Source: PKWO01 sp036384915 | GTDB taxonomy: Bacteria; Pseudomonadota; Gammaproteobacteria; Burkholderiales; Burkholderiaceae_D | NCBI GenBank assembly: GCA_036384915.1 | Contig: DASVLJ010000053.1 | Coordinates: 1-11,112 of the forward strand | Reading direction: 5' to 3' | DNA: 11,112 bases | Part shown: one piece after another, positions 1-6,435 of the stretch | Numbering within the stretch: the stretch's first letter is position 1 | How the letters are laid out: the number at the start of each line of letters is the position of its first letter | Program-made: the position numbers and the translations under genes | The notes under the pieces: model-generated | What the model was told of the DNA's origin: nothing | Databases searched by the model: none | What the model saw: the letters and a program-made list of their open reading frames with translations, nothing else

Positions 1-855
1 ATACCCCAGGTTGTCCGCCAGCACCGAGACAGGCGTTCCAAGATTTACCAGCCTGTCGGCGGCAAGGTGCATGCGCCACCTGGTGAGGTATTCCATGGTA
101 GTTTCGCCCACGAGCTCATGGAAGCGCGCCGAGAAATTCGACCGCGACATGCCCGCGACTGCCGCAAGGGATTCCAGCGTCCACTTTCGATGCGGCTCCC
201 GATGCATCGCACCGATCGCATTGCCTATTTTGCGGTCGCGCAGGGCGTAGAGCCAGCCCGCTCCTTGATTGCGGCGGTCGATGGCATGGGCACGCAATGC
301 ACGGATCAACAGCGACTGCGCCAAGTGCTCCACCAGCAGGACGCTACCGGGCTGCGGATCGGCCAGCTCCTGCATCAACATTTCCAGATACCAGCGCAAC
401 GAGGTCCGGTCGCGTACGCCGTCAACGCGCACCAGCGGCGGCAACGCGCTGAGCAAAAGGCCGCCATGAAGGCCGGCAAACGAGAAATATCCGCCTACGC
501 CCCGGCATTCCCCGCCGCCGTTGACGACGGCGACGCTCCCTGCGCGCACCGTGGAAAACAATTCGAGAGCGTCTGTCTAAGGCAGGCCCGGTTCGCTGCA
601 GAAGGTGAATGCCCTCCCGTCCGGCAGCACGCAATCCCCCGCGTTCAATCGAAGCGCATCGCCCACCCCGTCGACAAGGAGCCAGCACGCGCCCTCTTGC
701 AGGGCATAACACTTGATTCCTTCGACCGCGGGAAATGCGACCGACCACGCCCCTCCGGCATCCAGGCCCCGGACACCGTAGCTCGCCGGTTTGAGAAGCG
801 CCAATACGTCCGAGAGCGGGTCAAACGGCAAATGCTCGCTGTCTTTTGATGCCAT
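1..855 (-). pseudogene. AraC-family regulator with cupin sensor domain, interrupted by an in-frame TAG, C-terminus off window
   Basis: Reading leftwards from the ATG at 855 (GAGG ribosome site 9 nt upstream), 92 codons give a cupin-type sensor start (MASKDSEHLPFDPLSDV...). A TAG at 579-577 follows, and then the same frame stays open for 192 codons to the window edge. The part after the stop is a normal AraC protein: rest of the cupin domain (VAVVNGGGE, GGYFSFAGLHGG), an RWYLEMLMQELADPQPGS linker, then the first AraC helix-turn-helix (WTLESLAAVAGMSRSNFSARF) and MEYLTRWRMHLAADRL. About 25-30 residues of the second helix-turn-helix should lie outside the window. The family (cupin_6 AraC) usually controls a neighbouring oxidoreductase, here the divergent reductase at 982. 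No frameshift is needed, so a single base change would restore the gene. Either it is a young pseudogene, a sequencing error, or the stop is read through. The family call is firm; functional status is unknown. Confidence 0.85.
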
Positions 856-881
856 GGCAAACAACCTCGGATTTGGACGAA

Positions 882-902
882 TACGACGATTTTTACGACG
901 AT
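882..902. promoter_or_regulatory. 9-bp direct repeat in the divergent AraC/reductase gap
   Basis: TACGACGAT occurs at 882-890 and again at 894-902, start-to-start distance 12 bp. It lies in the 126-bp non-coding gap between the divergent regulator (start 855) and reductase (start 982). AraC proteins often bind direct repeats, so this could be an operator, but the period of 12 is shorter than the usual ~21 bp. Low confidence as a functional site. Confidence 0.3.
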
Positions 903-906
903 ACAG

Positions 907-932
907 ATTGGATGGTCCACGGTCAATCCAAT
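907..932. promoter_or_regulatory. 7-bp inverted repeat, possible operator upstream of the reductase
   Basis: ATTGGAT at 907-913 is matched by its exact complement ATCCAAT at 926-932 around a 12-nt spacer. It sits 50-75 bp upstream of the reductase start, in the region where its promoter must lie. I could not find a convincing -35/-10 pair nearby. It may bind the divergent AraC protein or another regulator. Confidence 0.3.
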
Positions 933-981
933 ACCATGCGTCATCTTCCAGTTTTCGCATTCATCACCAAAGAGGACAAGC

Positions 982-2109
982 ATGTTCGAAAACCACGCCG
1001 TGTGGCTCACGTCAAAGCGTTCCGCTCTCCAGCTCGGGCCGGCTCCCTATACGCGCCCCGCATCGAATGAGATTGTGGTCCGGAATCGGGCCGTTGCGAT
1101 CAATCCGCTGGACTGGCTGCTGCAGTCGGTGGGCGATATCATCTATCCCTGGCTTCACTATCCCCTCATTCTAGGATCGGATGTGGCGGGCGAAGTCGTG
1201 GAAACGGGAGCCGCCGTTACGCGCTTCAAGGTGGGGGACCGCGTCCTGGGGCATGCGGTCGGCTCGGATAAGGACCGGAACGCTTCTTCAGAGGGCGGGT
1301 TTCAGCGGTTCACGGTGTTGCTTGAGCATATGGCTTCGCCGATTCCGGGAAACATGCCGTTCGAACATGCGGCGGTCCTGCCGCTGGGATTGTCGACCGC
1401 GGCCTCGGCACTGTTCCAGCGCGACATGCTCGCGCTGGAACATCCCGCATATCCCGCACATCCGGCAAAAAAAGCGAACAAGACGGTGCTTGTCTGGGGC
1501 GGATCGACCAGCGTGGGCTGCAACGCCATTCAGCTTGCCGCCGCGGCCGGCTACAAGGTCATCGCGACGGCGTCGCACAACAATCGCGAGTATTTGCAAG
1601 AACTGGGCGCATCGGCGGTATTCGACTACCGCGGCAAGTCGGCCATTGCCGATATCGTCCGCGCCATGAAAGGACAGGAGCTGGCGGGCGCCCTGGCAAT
1701 TGGCGACGGGGCGGCGGGCGCTTGTGTCGATATCGCGTCCCAGTGCGAGGGAAACCGCTTCGTGGTGTTCGCCACGCCGCAGATTGCGATGGACCGGATC
1801 ATCGCGCCGCGCAGCAATCTGTTGCGCTTTATCCCCGCGATGATCGGGTTCATTGCGGCAAACGCCGCCGTGGCGATCAAGGCGCGGGTTAGCGGCGTGA
1901 GGACAAAATTTGTCTTTGGCTCATCCCTGAAGCAAAACGAAGTGAGCAAATTGATTTACGAGGAATTCCTTCCCGGCGCGCTTGAGCAGGCCCGCTACCG
2001 GCCCGCGCCGCTTCCCCTTGTTGCCGGCCACGGCCTGGCAAGCATCGTCCAGGCGGTCGCCCTGCACCGGCAAGGCGTATCGGCCAGGAAGGTGGTGGTC
2101 ACCCTGTGA
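982..2109 (+). CDS. Zinc-independent medium-chain dehydrogenase/reductase (quinone/enoyl reductase-like)
   Basis: 375 residues. The N-terminal half is a GroES-like fold (AINPLDWLLQ at 39-48, GSDVAGEVVETGAAVTRFKVGDRVLG at 65-90 read in two parts). The Rossmann half starts at VLVWGGSTSVGCNAIQLA (169-186), with the GGSTSVG dinucleotide-binding turn. The catalytic Cys/His zinc ligands and the four-Cys structural zinc loop of true alcohol dehydrogenases are absent. It therefore belongs with the quinone oxidoreductase/enoyl reductase-like MDR proteins, which reduce activated C=C or C=O bonds with NAD(P)H. The start is set by AGAGGA at 971-976, five bases before the ATG. It is divergent from the AraC-type regulator, the usual arrangement for a locally controlled reductase, and converges with the photolyase operon. 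Substrate cannot be told from sequence. Confidence 0.88.
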   Translation: MFENHAVWLTSKRSALQLGPAPYTRPASNEIVVRNRAVAINPLDWLLQSVGDIIYPWLHYPLILGSDVAGEVVETGAAVTRFKVGDRVLGHAVGSDKDRNASSEGGFQRFTVLLEHMASPIPGNMPFEHAAVLPLGLSTAASALFQRDMLALEHPAYPAHPAKKANKTVLVWGGSTSVGCNAIQLAAAAGYKVIATASHNNREYLQELGASAVFDYRGKSAIADIVRAMKGQELAGALAIGDGAAGACVDIASQCEGNRFVVFATPQIAMDRIIAPRSNLLRFIPAMIGFIAANAAVAIKARVSGVRTKFVFGSSLKQNEVSKLIYEEFLPGALEQARYRPAPLPLVAGHGLASIVQAVALHRQGVSARKVVVTL

Positions 2110-2170
2110 GCGCCGGGCAAGAAACGGGAGCGACGAAACAGCCGAAGGATCGCTCAAGCACGGCGCTCAC
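2106..2170. terminator. Inverted repeat holding the stop codons of both convergent genes
   Basis: GTGAGCGCCG (2106-2115) pairs perfectly with CGGCGCTCAC (2161-2170). The TGA of the reductase (2107-2109) and the TGA of the photolyase (2169-2167) are at mirror positions in the two arms. An inner pair GAGCG (2128-2132)/CGCTC (2151-2155) could extend the fold. No U-run follows on either strand, so it is not a classic intrinsic terminator. It could stop or stabilise both transcripts. Confidence 0.4.
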
Positions 2171-3693
2171 AATGTGTCCATGCGGTCCAGGTAGGCGCTC
2201 GCGGTTTGGCGTATCGCCTCTTTTTCCGATTGGCTCAATGCCAGCCAGGCGCGGCGCGGCAAGGCCATGCGCGGGTTGCTTTCGAACCTTTCGGCATGGC
2301 GGTCGATGAAGTTCCAATAGAGCGCGTTGAAGGGGCAGGCATTGTCGCCGGCACGCCGTTTGGGATCGTATTGGCAATCCTTGCAGTAGTCGGATTGCTT
2401 GCCGATGTAATTCGCGCCTGCGGCATAGGGCTTGCTGCCCAACAGGCCGCCGTCGGCATACTGGCTCATGCCGCGGGTGTTGGGAAGTTCCACCCACTCG
2501 AACGCATCGATATAAATGCCTAGGTACCAGGCATCGACCTCGTCGGGATCGACGCCCGCAAGCAAGGCGAAATTTCCGGTCAGCATAAGGCGCTGGATGT
2601 GGTGCGCGTAGGCCAGCGAAAGCGAGTTGCGCACCGCATCGCCGACGCAGCGCATGGCGGTGTCGCCCGTCCAATACCATGCCGGCAGCTTGCGATCGGC
2701 TTCCAGGCAATTGGTCTTGGCGTAGGCAGGCATTCTTCCCCAGTACACGCCCCGCACGAACTCGCGCCAGCCGATGATCTGCCTGACGAAGCCCTCGACT
2801 GCGGCAAGCGGAGCGCTTCCCTCGTCGAACGCATCGAGCGCGGCTTGCACCACTTCCATCGGACTGAGCATCTTGGTGTTGAGGGCAAAGCTCAGCGCGG
2901 AGTGAAAAATCAGCGGGGAATGTTCCCGCATCGCATCCTGATAGGTGCCGAAATTGGGCAGCGCATGAGCGATGAAATGCGCCAGACCAGCACGCGCTTC
3001 GCGGCGGTTGAGCGGCCACCGGAGCTTGTCGGCCTGGGGATCGCCGATGGTGGCCACGCCGGCGCTTTGTATTTCGCTCCACAGCCCGCGCAAGTCATGA
3101 ATGAGCCAGGGCCAAGCCGGCGCCGGGGGAGTGCCGTTCCACTTCGCGCGGTTTTGCGCATCGAAATTCCACTTCCCGCCTACCGGCTCGCCCTTTGCAT
3201 CGATCAAGATGCCGAGCCGCCGGCGCATGCTGCGGTAAAAATATTCCATTCGCGGAACCCGGCTGGCAAACGCCGCCCGGATTTCCTCGCGCTTCGTCAA
3301 GAAGTGTTCCGCATCCACAACCTGGCAAGGCAACCCCAATTCGCGGGCGGCCTCGCCCAGGGCTTCTTCGACACGCCACTCGTCGGCCTCCATGCGCTCC
3401 CAGCTCGCCGCCCGCTCGGCCTTGATGGTCTGGCGCAGGTTGTCGGCAAAGCTGTGCCGGTTGTCGCGGTCGCCTATGCGGTAATAGCGGACCCGGTGGC
3501 CGGCCTTATCGATGGCCTCGGCGAACGCGCGCATGGAGGCAAACAGCGCCAGCACCTTTTGCGCATGGTGCCGCACGTAGTCCGTCTCGCTGCGGATTTC
3601 CATCATCACGTAGACGACGTTCCGGTCGGGCTGGCGGAACCAGGAATGCGCCACGTTGAGCTGGTCGCCCAGAATCAGCCGCAACGTCGTCAT
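2167..3693 (-). CDS. Iron-sulfur photolyase/cryptochrome (FeS-BCP, PhrB/CryB type), probable (6-4) photolyase
   Basis: 508 residues, almost the same length as Agrobacterium PhrB. It opens with LRLILGDQLN (4-13), typical of the photolyase-related family. The four cysteines that hold the [4Fe-4S] cluster in this family are at 349, 437, 440 and 453 (MRCVG, YCKDC, ACPFN). Other hallmarks are GWREFVRGVYWGRMP (308-322) and EWVELPNTRGMSQYADGG (399-416), part of the FAD-binding catalytic domain. Family members repair (6-4) photoproducts in light (PhrB) or act as light signals (CryB of Rhodobacter) and often bind a ribityllumazine antenna. Repair is the better guess here, since it is in an operon with a second photolyase. 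Its ATG overlaps the TGA of the DUF2256 gene (ATGA, 4 nt) and its own ribosome site is weak, so translation is probably coupled. It is the last gene of the operon. Confidence 0.93.
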   Translation of the reverse strand: MTTLRLILGDQLNVAHSWFRQPDRNVVYVMMEIRSETDYVRHHAQKVLALFASMRAFAEAIDKAGHRVRYYRIGDRDNRHSFADNLRQTIKAERAASWERMEADEWRVEEALGEAARELGLPCQVVDAEHFLTKREEIRAAFASRVPRMEYFYRSMRRRLGILIDAKGEPVGGKWNFDAQNRAKWNGTPPAPAWPWLIHDLRGLWSEIQSAGVATIGDPQADKLRWPLNRREARAGLAHFIAHALPNFGTYQDAMREHSPLIFHSALSFALNTKMLSPMEVVQAALDAFDEGSAPLAAVEGFVRQIIGWREFVRGVYWGRMPAYAKTNCLEADRKLPAWYWTGDTAMRCVGDAVRNSLSLAYAHHIQRLMLTGNFALLAGVDPDEVDAWYLGIYIDAFEWVELPNTRGMSQYADGGLLGSKPYAAGANYIGKQSDYCKDCQYDPKRRAGDNACPFNALYWNFIDRHAERFESNPRMALPRRAWLALSQSEKEAIRQTASAYLDRMDTL

Positions 3694-3845
3694 GATTGAA
3701 TCGCTTCGCTATTGTGCGGCTGCCTGCGGCAACGCTCCGAGCAATACGTCACCCGCTCCCAATCGCGCGCCCATTTCTTGCGCCAGGTAAAATCCCGCCT
3801 GCACACGGGGCAGGTCTTTTTCGGCAGGTTCGGTTTCAAGTGCAT
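3690..3845 (-). CDS. DUF2256 small zinc-finger-like protein, between the two photolyases
   Basis: A 51-residue protein starting MHLKPNLPKKTCPVC and ending EAIQS. The cysteines at 12, 15, 35 and 39 form a CxxC...CxxxC set suited to one zinc ion. Around them lie the family's aromatic/basic stretch FTWRKKWARDWE (19-30) and VTYCSERCRRQ (32-42). DUF2256 proteins have no proven function but are typically found next to photolyase/cryptochrome genes. The start is supported by GAAGGA six bases upstream, lying inside the last codons of the preceding photolyase. The gene overlaps that photolyase by 10 nt and the next one by 4 nt (ATGA), so it is translated as part of the operon. A role in DNA binding, cofactor loading or partner contact for a photolyase is inference only. 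Confidence 0.9.
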   Translation of the reverse strand: MHLKPNLPKKTCPVCRRDFTWRKKWARDWERVTYCSERCRRQPHNSEAIQS

Positions 3846-5422
3846 GTCGCGTCCTTCGTTGTATCGAAAAGATCACCCTGCTTGGATGGTCCCCTGGTGC
3901 GCTTTACCGTTTTTCGTGCGGCGCCGCCCTTTCGGCTGCCGTGCCGCTGTTGCACGGATTGCGCCGTCTCGGCCATGCCCGGCCGCGAACGCCACGCGGC
4001 GAAGCGTGCCTTGGCAGCGCGGGCGGATTCCTGCAGGTTCACGACCGGGGCGGGAAATTCCCGGCCCATCACCGCGCCGCATTGCTTTTGCAGCGACTCC
4101 GGCATTTTCCACGGTTCGAAAATCCAGGCATCGGGCACTTGACGCAGCGCCGGCAGCCAGCGCCGCACGAAAGCGCCTTGGGGGTCGTGGTCCATGGCCT
4201 GCTTGACCGGGTTATACATGCGCAAGGTATTGATTCCCGTGACGCCGGACTGCATTTGAACCTGGGGCCAGTGAATGCCGGGCTCGTAGTCCAGAAAATA
4301 TCGCGCGAGGTGCTGCCCGGGAAGGCGCCAATCGAGCCACAGGTTATACGCCGCGAAGCTCATCAACATGGCGCGCATCCGGAAATTGATCCAGCCTGTC
4401 TCCCTGAGCATGGCCATGCAGGCATCGACCAGGGGATAGCCGGTTTCGCCGCGCGCCCAGGCATCGAGCAGGCCCCTGTTATCGTCGCTGCGCAAACCGT
4501 CGTAGCCGCGATGCATGTTGTGCATTTCGATTTCAGGTTCGGATTCCAGCTTTTGCATGAAATGGCAATGCCAATGCAGCCGGCCTTCAAAACTTTTCAG
4601 CGATGCCGCCAGGGCCCTGGCCGAGCCGTCGGGGGAGCCGCGCACCTCGTCGAGCTTGTTCCGGTTGGCCCGGACGACCTCGCGCAGCGACAGGCTCCCC
4701 CATGCGAGATAAGGCGACAGCCGGGAACATGCCGAGACGGCCTTGAGGGGGCTGGAGATGCCGCCGCGATACTGGCTGGCGCGGCGGTCGAGAAAGTCAT
4801 CGAGCGTGGTTTGGGCGGCACGGCGCCCGCCTTGCTGGCGGGCCACGATGCCGTCGGCCTCGCGCACGATATCAACCCGCGCGACCCGAGGCATCTCGGC
4901 CGTGATCGCCGTCAAATCCGGCGCTTCCTGCCGCTGCGGCTCGCGCGCGGGAGCCTGGGAGACGAAACGCTCCCAGAGATCGGCCCAACCGTCGCGCGAT
5001 GCGAGCCGCCGCACCACGCCCTGCTGCGGATATTCCCGCCACGCCAGGGTGTGATACTTGCACCAGCGCGCCACCTCCTTGTCCCGCAGGTAGCTGGCGA
5101 AATTTCCGGTTTCCTGGTGCGACCAGAGGCCGCCGATGCGCCGATGCTTTCCAACCAGTTCCAGAAACGACAGCACCTCGCCATGAAACACCAGCAGCGG
5201 TATTCCCAGCTCGGCCAGGTCGCGCCGGAGTTCCCGCAGACATTCGGCGACGAATGCGCGGTGCCGCGCCGAACTATCGGGCTGGGCCATCTGGCCGGGC
5301 TCGAAACAATAGAACCCGACGACGCAACCGCTGCGGCTGGCTTCGGCCAGCGGCTGATGGTCCTGGATGCGCAGGTCGCGCTTGAACCAGACCAGCTGCA
5401 AAGGCTGCGCCGGAATGCTCAT
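3836..5422 (-). CDS. FAD-binding photolyase/cryptochrome, class I-like, with altered electron-transfer residues
   Basis: 528 residues from the ATG at 5422. That ATG overlaps the SDR stop codon (ATGA), which is why I prefer it to the in-frame ATG at 5488. The antenna-domain start is LQLVWFKRDLRIQDHQPLAEA (8-28, read in two parts), the FAD domain has ISSPLKAVSACSRLSPYLAWGSLS (222-245), FEGRLHWHCHF (278-288), ETGYPLVDACM (326-336), GWINFRMRAMLMSF (343-356) and MYNPVKQ (402-408). Aligned by these blocks to E. coli photolyase, W365 matches Trp359, D378 matches Asp372 and W385 probably matches Trp382, but the outer Trp306 position is S312. The NNGG loop beside the flavin is replaced by a shorter EPGIH. 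A basic tail (about 485-515) ends in GDLFD. The protein is thus a divergent photolyase; pyrimidine dimer repair is likely but not certain. Confidence 0.9.
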   Translation of the reverse strand: MSIPAQPLQLVWFKRDLRIQDHQPLAEASRSGCVVGFYCFEPGQMAQPDSSARHRAFVAECLRELRRDLAELGIPLLVFHGEVLSFLELVGKHRRIGGLWSHQETGNFASYLRDKEVARWCKYHTLAWREYPQQGVVRRLASRDGWADLWERFVSQAPAREPQRQEAPDLTAITAEMPRVARVDIVREADGIVARQQGGRRAAQTTLDDFLDRRASQYRGGISSPLKAVSACSRLSPYLAWGSLSLREVVRANRNKLDEVRGSPDGSARALAASLKSFEGRLHWHCHFMQKLESEPEIEMHNMHRGYDGLRSDDNRGLLDAWARGETGYPLVDACMAMLRETGWINFRMRAMLMSFAAYNLWLDWRLPGQHLARYFLDYEPGIHWPQVQMQSGVTGINTLRMYNPVKQAMDHDPQGAFVRRWLPALRQVPDAWIFEPWKMPESLQKQCGAVMGREFPAPVVNLQESARAAKARFAAWRSRPGMAETAQSVQQRHGSRKGGAARKTVKRTRGPSKQGDLFDTTKDATCT

Positions 5423-6168
5423 GCCTTGACCAAAGGGTGCAAGGCCGCGTGCCCGCCATCGACGGAAATCTGCTGCCCCGTGATCCATCTTGCCTTGTCG
5501 GAAAGCAGAAACGCAATCATCGCAGCGGCATCCCTTCCCTCGCCTACCGCGCCCATGGGGTTGAGACGCGAATTTCGCGCGACCGCCTCCGCCGAGCCCG
5601 TCAGCCGCGCGGACAGCTTCGAGATGGTCAATCCCGGGTGGACGCAGTTGACCCGAATCCCCTTGTCGGCGTAGGTCGCCGCGGCGGACTGCGCCAATGA
5701 CGCCACCGCCCCCTTGGCCGCGCCGATTGCCTCATGGCTGGGGAAGCCGGCTTGCGCCACCACGCTGCCCAACAGCACGGCGCTCGCGGGGCACTGACGT
5801 TTCACCTGAAGTGCAAGGAAGGCTTTGAGCGCCCAGGCAGCGGAAAAGAAATTAACGCGCATCACGGCTTCCAGATCGTCGTCGGAGGTCAAATGCAGCG
5901 GGCGTATGAGCGAGGAGCCGACGCAATGAACGAACCCGTCGATCGATTCAAACTCGCCGGCGGCGGTCTCCAGCGCCGCGGCGGCAGCCCCGCGCTGTTC
6001 CAGGTCGGCGGCGACAACTTTTGCCGGCACAGCCAGGGATTGGGCGAGAGGCAGCAGCGCTTCCGGATGCCTCCCTGTGAGGATGAGGGGACGCCCTTGC
6101 TGCTGAAGCTCTTGAACCAGCGCCCCACCGATAGCGCCGCCCGCGCCTGTTATCCAGATTGCTCCCAT
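5419..6168 (-). CDS. SDR-fold protein lacking the catalytic tyrosine, first gene of the photolyase operon
   Basis: 249 residues with a classical short-chain dehydrogenase layout: cofactor-binding TGAGGAIG (7-14), conserved Asn in VNFF (N107), catalytic-region Ser in LLGSVV (S135), IRVNCVHPGL (171-180) and the C-terminal ITGQQISVDGGH (229-240). The YxxxK motif is changed: HEAIGAAKG puts Ile148 where Tyr should be, with Lys152 kept, and the NNAG motif reads HCVG (81-84). Normal SDR chemistry needs that Tyr, so the protein may be inactive as a dehydrogenase, act on an unusual substrate, or serve as a nucleotide/flavin-binding partner. The ribosome site is GGAG, 8 nt before the ATG. It overlaps the photolyase by 4 nt and is the operon's first gene, just downstream of the twin palindromes. 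Confidence 0.9.
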   Translation of the reverse strand: MGAIWITGAGGAIGGALVQELQQQGRPLILTGRHPEALLPLAQSLAVPAKVVAADLEQRGAAAAALETAAGEFESIDGFVHCVGSSLIRPLHLTSDDDLEAVMRVNFFSAAWALKAFLALQVKRQCPASAVLLGSVVAQAGFPSHEAIGAAKGAVASLAQSAAATYADKGIRVNCVHPGLTISKLSARLTGSAEAVARNSRLNPMGAVGEGRDAAAMIAFLLSDKARWITGQQISVDGGHAALHPLVKA

Positions 6169-6190
6169 TTACAAGGCTCCACATTTGGTT

Positions 6191-6204
6191 TTACTATCAA
6201 GTAA
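6191..6204. promoter_or_regulatory. Palindromic operator candidate 1 upstream of the photolyase operon
   Basis: TTACT-ATCA-AGTAA, perfect 5-bp arms around 4 nt. It resembles the second palindrome at 6211-6224 (shared pattern YTACYATNNAGTAR), and the two centres are exactly 20 bp apart, about two helical turns. It lies 23-36 nt ahead of the SDR start, downstream of the predicted transcription start. The likely binder is the divergent TetR protein. Confidence 0.6.
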
Positions 6205-6210
6205 TCAATG

Positions 6211-6224
6211 CTACCATATAGTAG
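6211..6224. promoter_or_regulatory. Palindromic operator candidate 2, on the operon -10 box
   Basis: CTACCATATAGTAG is a 14-bp palindrome with one mismatched pair. It covers the predicted -10 hexamer of the minus-strand promoter (6223-6218). A protein bound here would block RNA polymerase, which fits repression by a TetR-type dimer. A related but shorter palindrome, TAGTTACTA, touches the tetR start codon at 6427-6435 and could allow autoregulation. Confidence 0.6.
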
Positions 6225-6245
6225 TATTTTTTAGCGCGAAGTAAA
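6218..6245 (-). promoter_or_regulatory. Predicted promoter of the SDR-photolyase operon
   Basis: On the minus strand, TTTACT (6245-6240) and TACTAT (6223-6218) are separated by 16 bp. Each matches four of six sigma70 consensus bases. Transcription would begin near 6211, about 43 nt ahead of the SDR ATG. The -10 lies inside the palindrome at 6211-6224. An ECF-sigma promoter cannot be excluded. Confidence 0.45.
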
Positions 6246-6351
6246 AGCATCGCTTAAACCCGATGTTTTACCTGGATAAAATGCGGCGCATCCGGGAGAC
6301 GGAGGGGCGGCGCGGCAATGCCGGGGCAGGTGCCGGCGAGCGGCGGCAATC

Positions 6352-6370
6352 ACAAGCGCCGGCGGCTTGT
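6352..6370. repeat. 6-bp stem hairpin in the tetR upstream region
   Basis: ACAAGC (6352-6357) pairs with GCTTGT (6365-6370) around a 7-nt loop and is followed by TTAA. It is the only clear fold in the GC-rich middle of the 267-bp gap between the SDR and TetR genes. No gene is seen in this gap. Function unknown. Confidence 0.25.
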
Positions 6371-6435
6371 TTAACGTCGGCGACCTGTTGGATACGATAT
6401 CATCCTGTTTTACCGAATCGTCAAAATAGTTACTA

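Noticed and set aside
67..849. 260-codon plus-strand frame opposite the AraC gene
   Set aside because: It spans the amber codon without a break, which could tempt one to prefer it, but the minus strand has unmistakable AraC motifs on both sides of the stop.
2599..3699. 366-codon open frame on the plus strand opposite the iron-sulfur photolyase
   Set aside because: The opposite strand has all four cluster cysteines and family motifs in place; this frame has none.
5422..5488. Upstream ATG giving a 550-residue flavin photolyase
   Set aside because: The added 22 residues overlap the SDR coding end and do not fit the family; the ATGA overlap at 5422 is the natural start.
3941..5674. 577-codon open frame on the plus strand opposite the flavin photolyase
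   Set aside because: Antisense shadow of a clear photolyase gene and part of the SDR gene; no recognisable domain or start signal.
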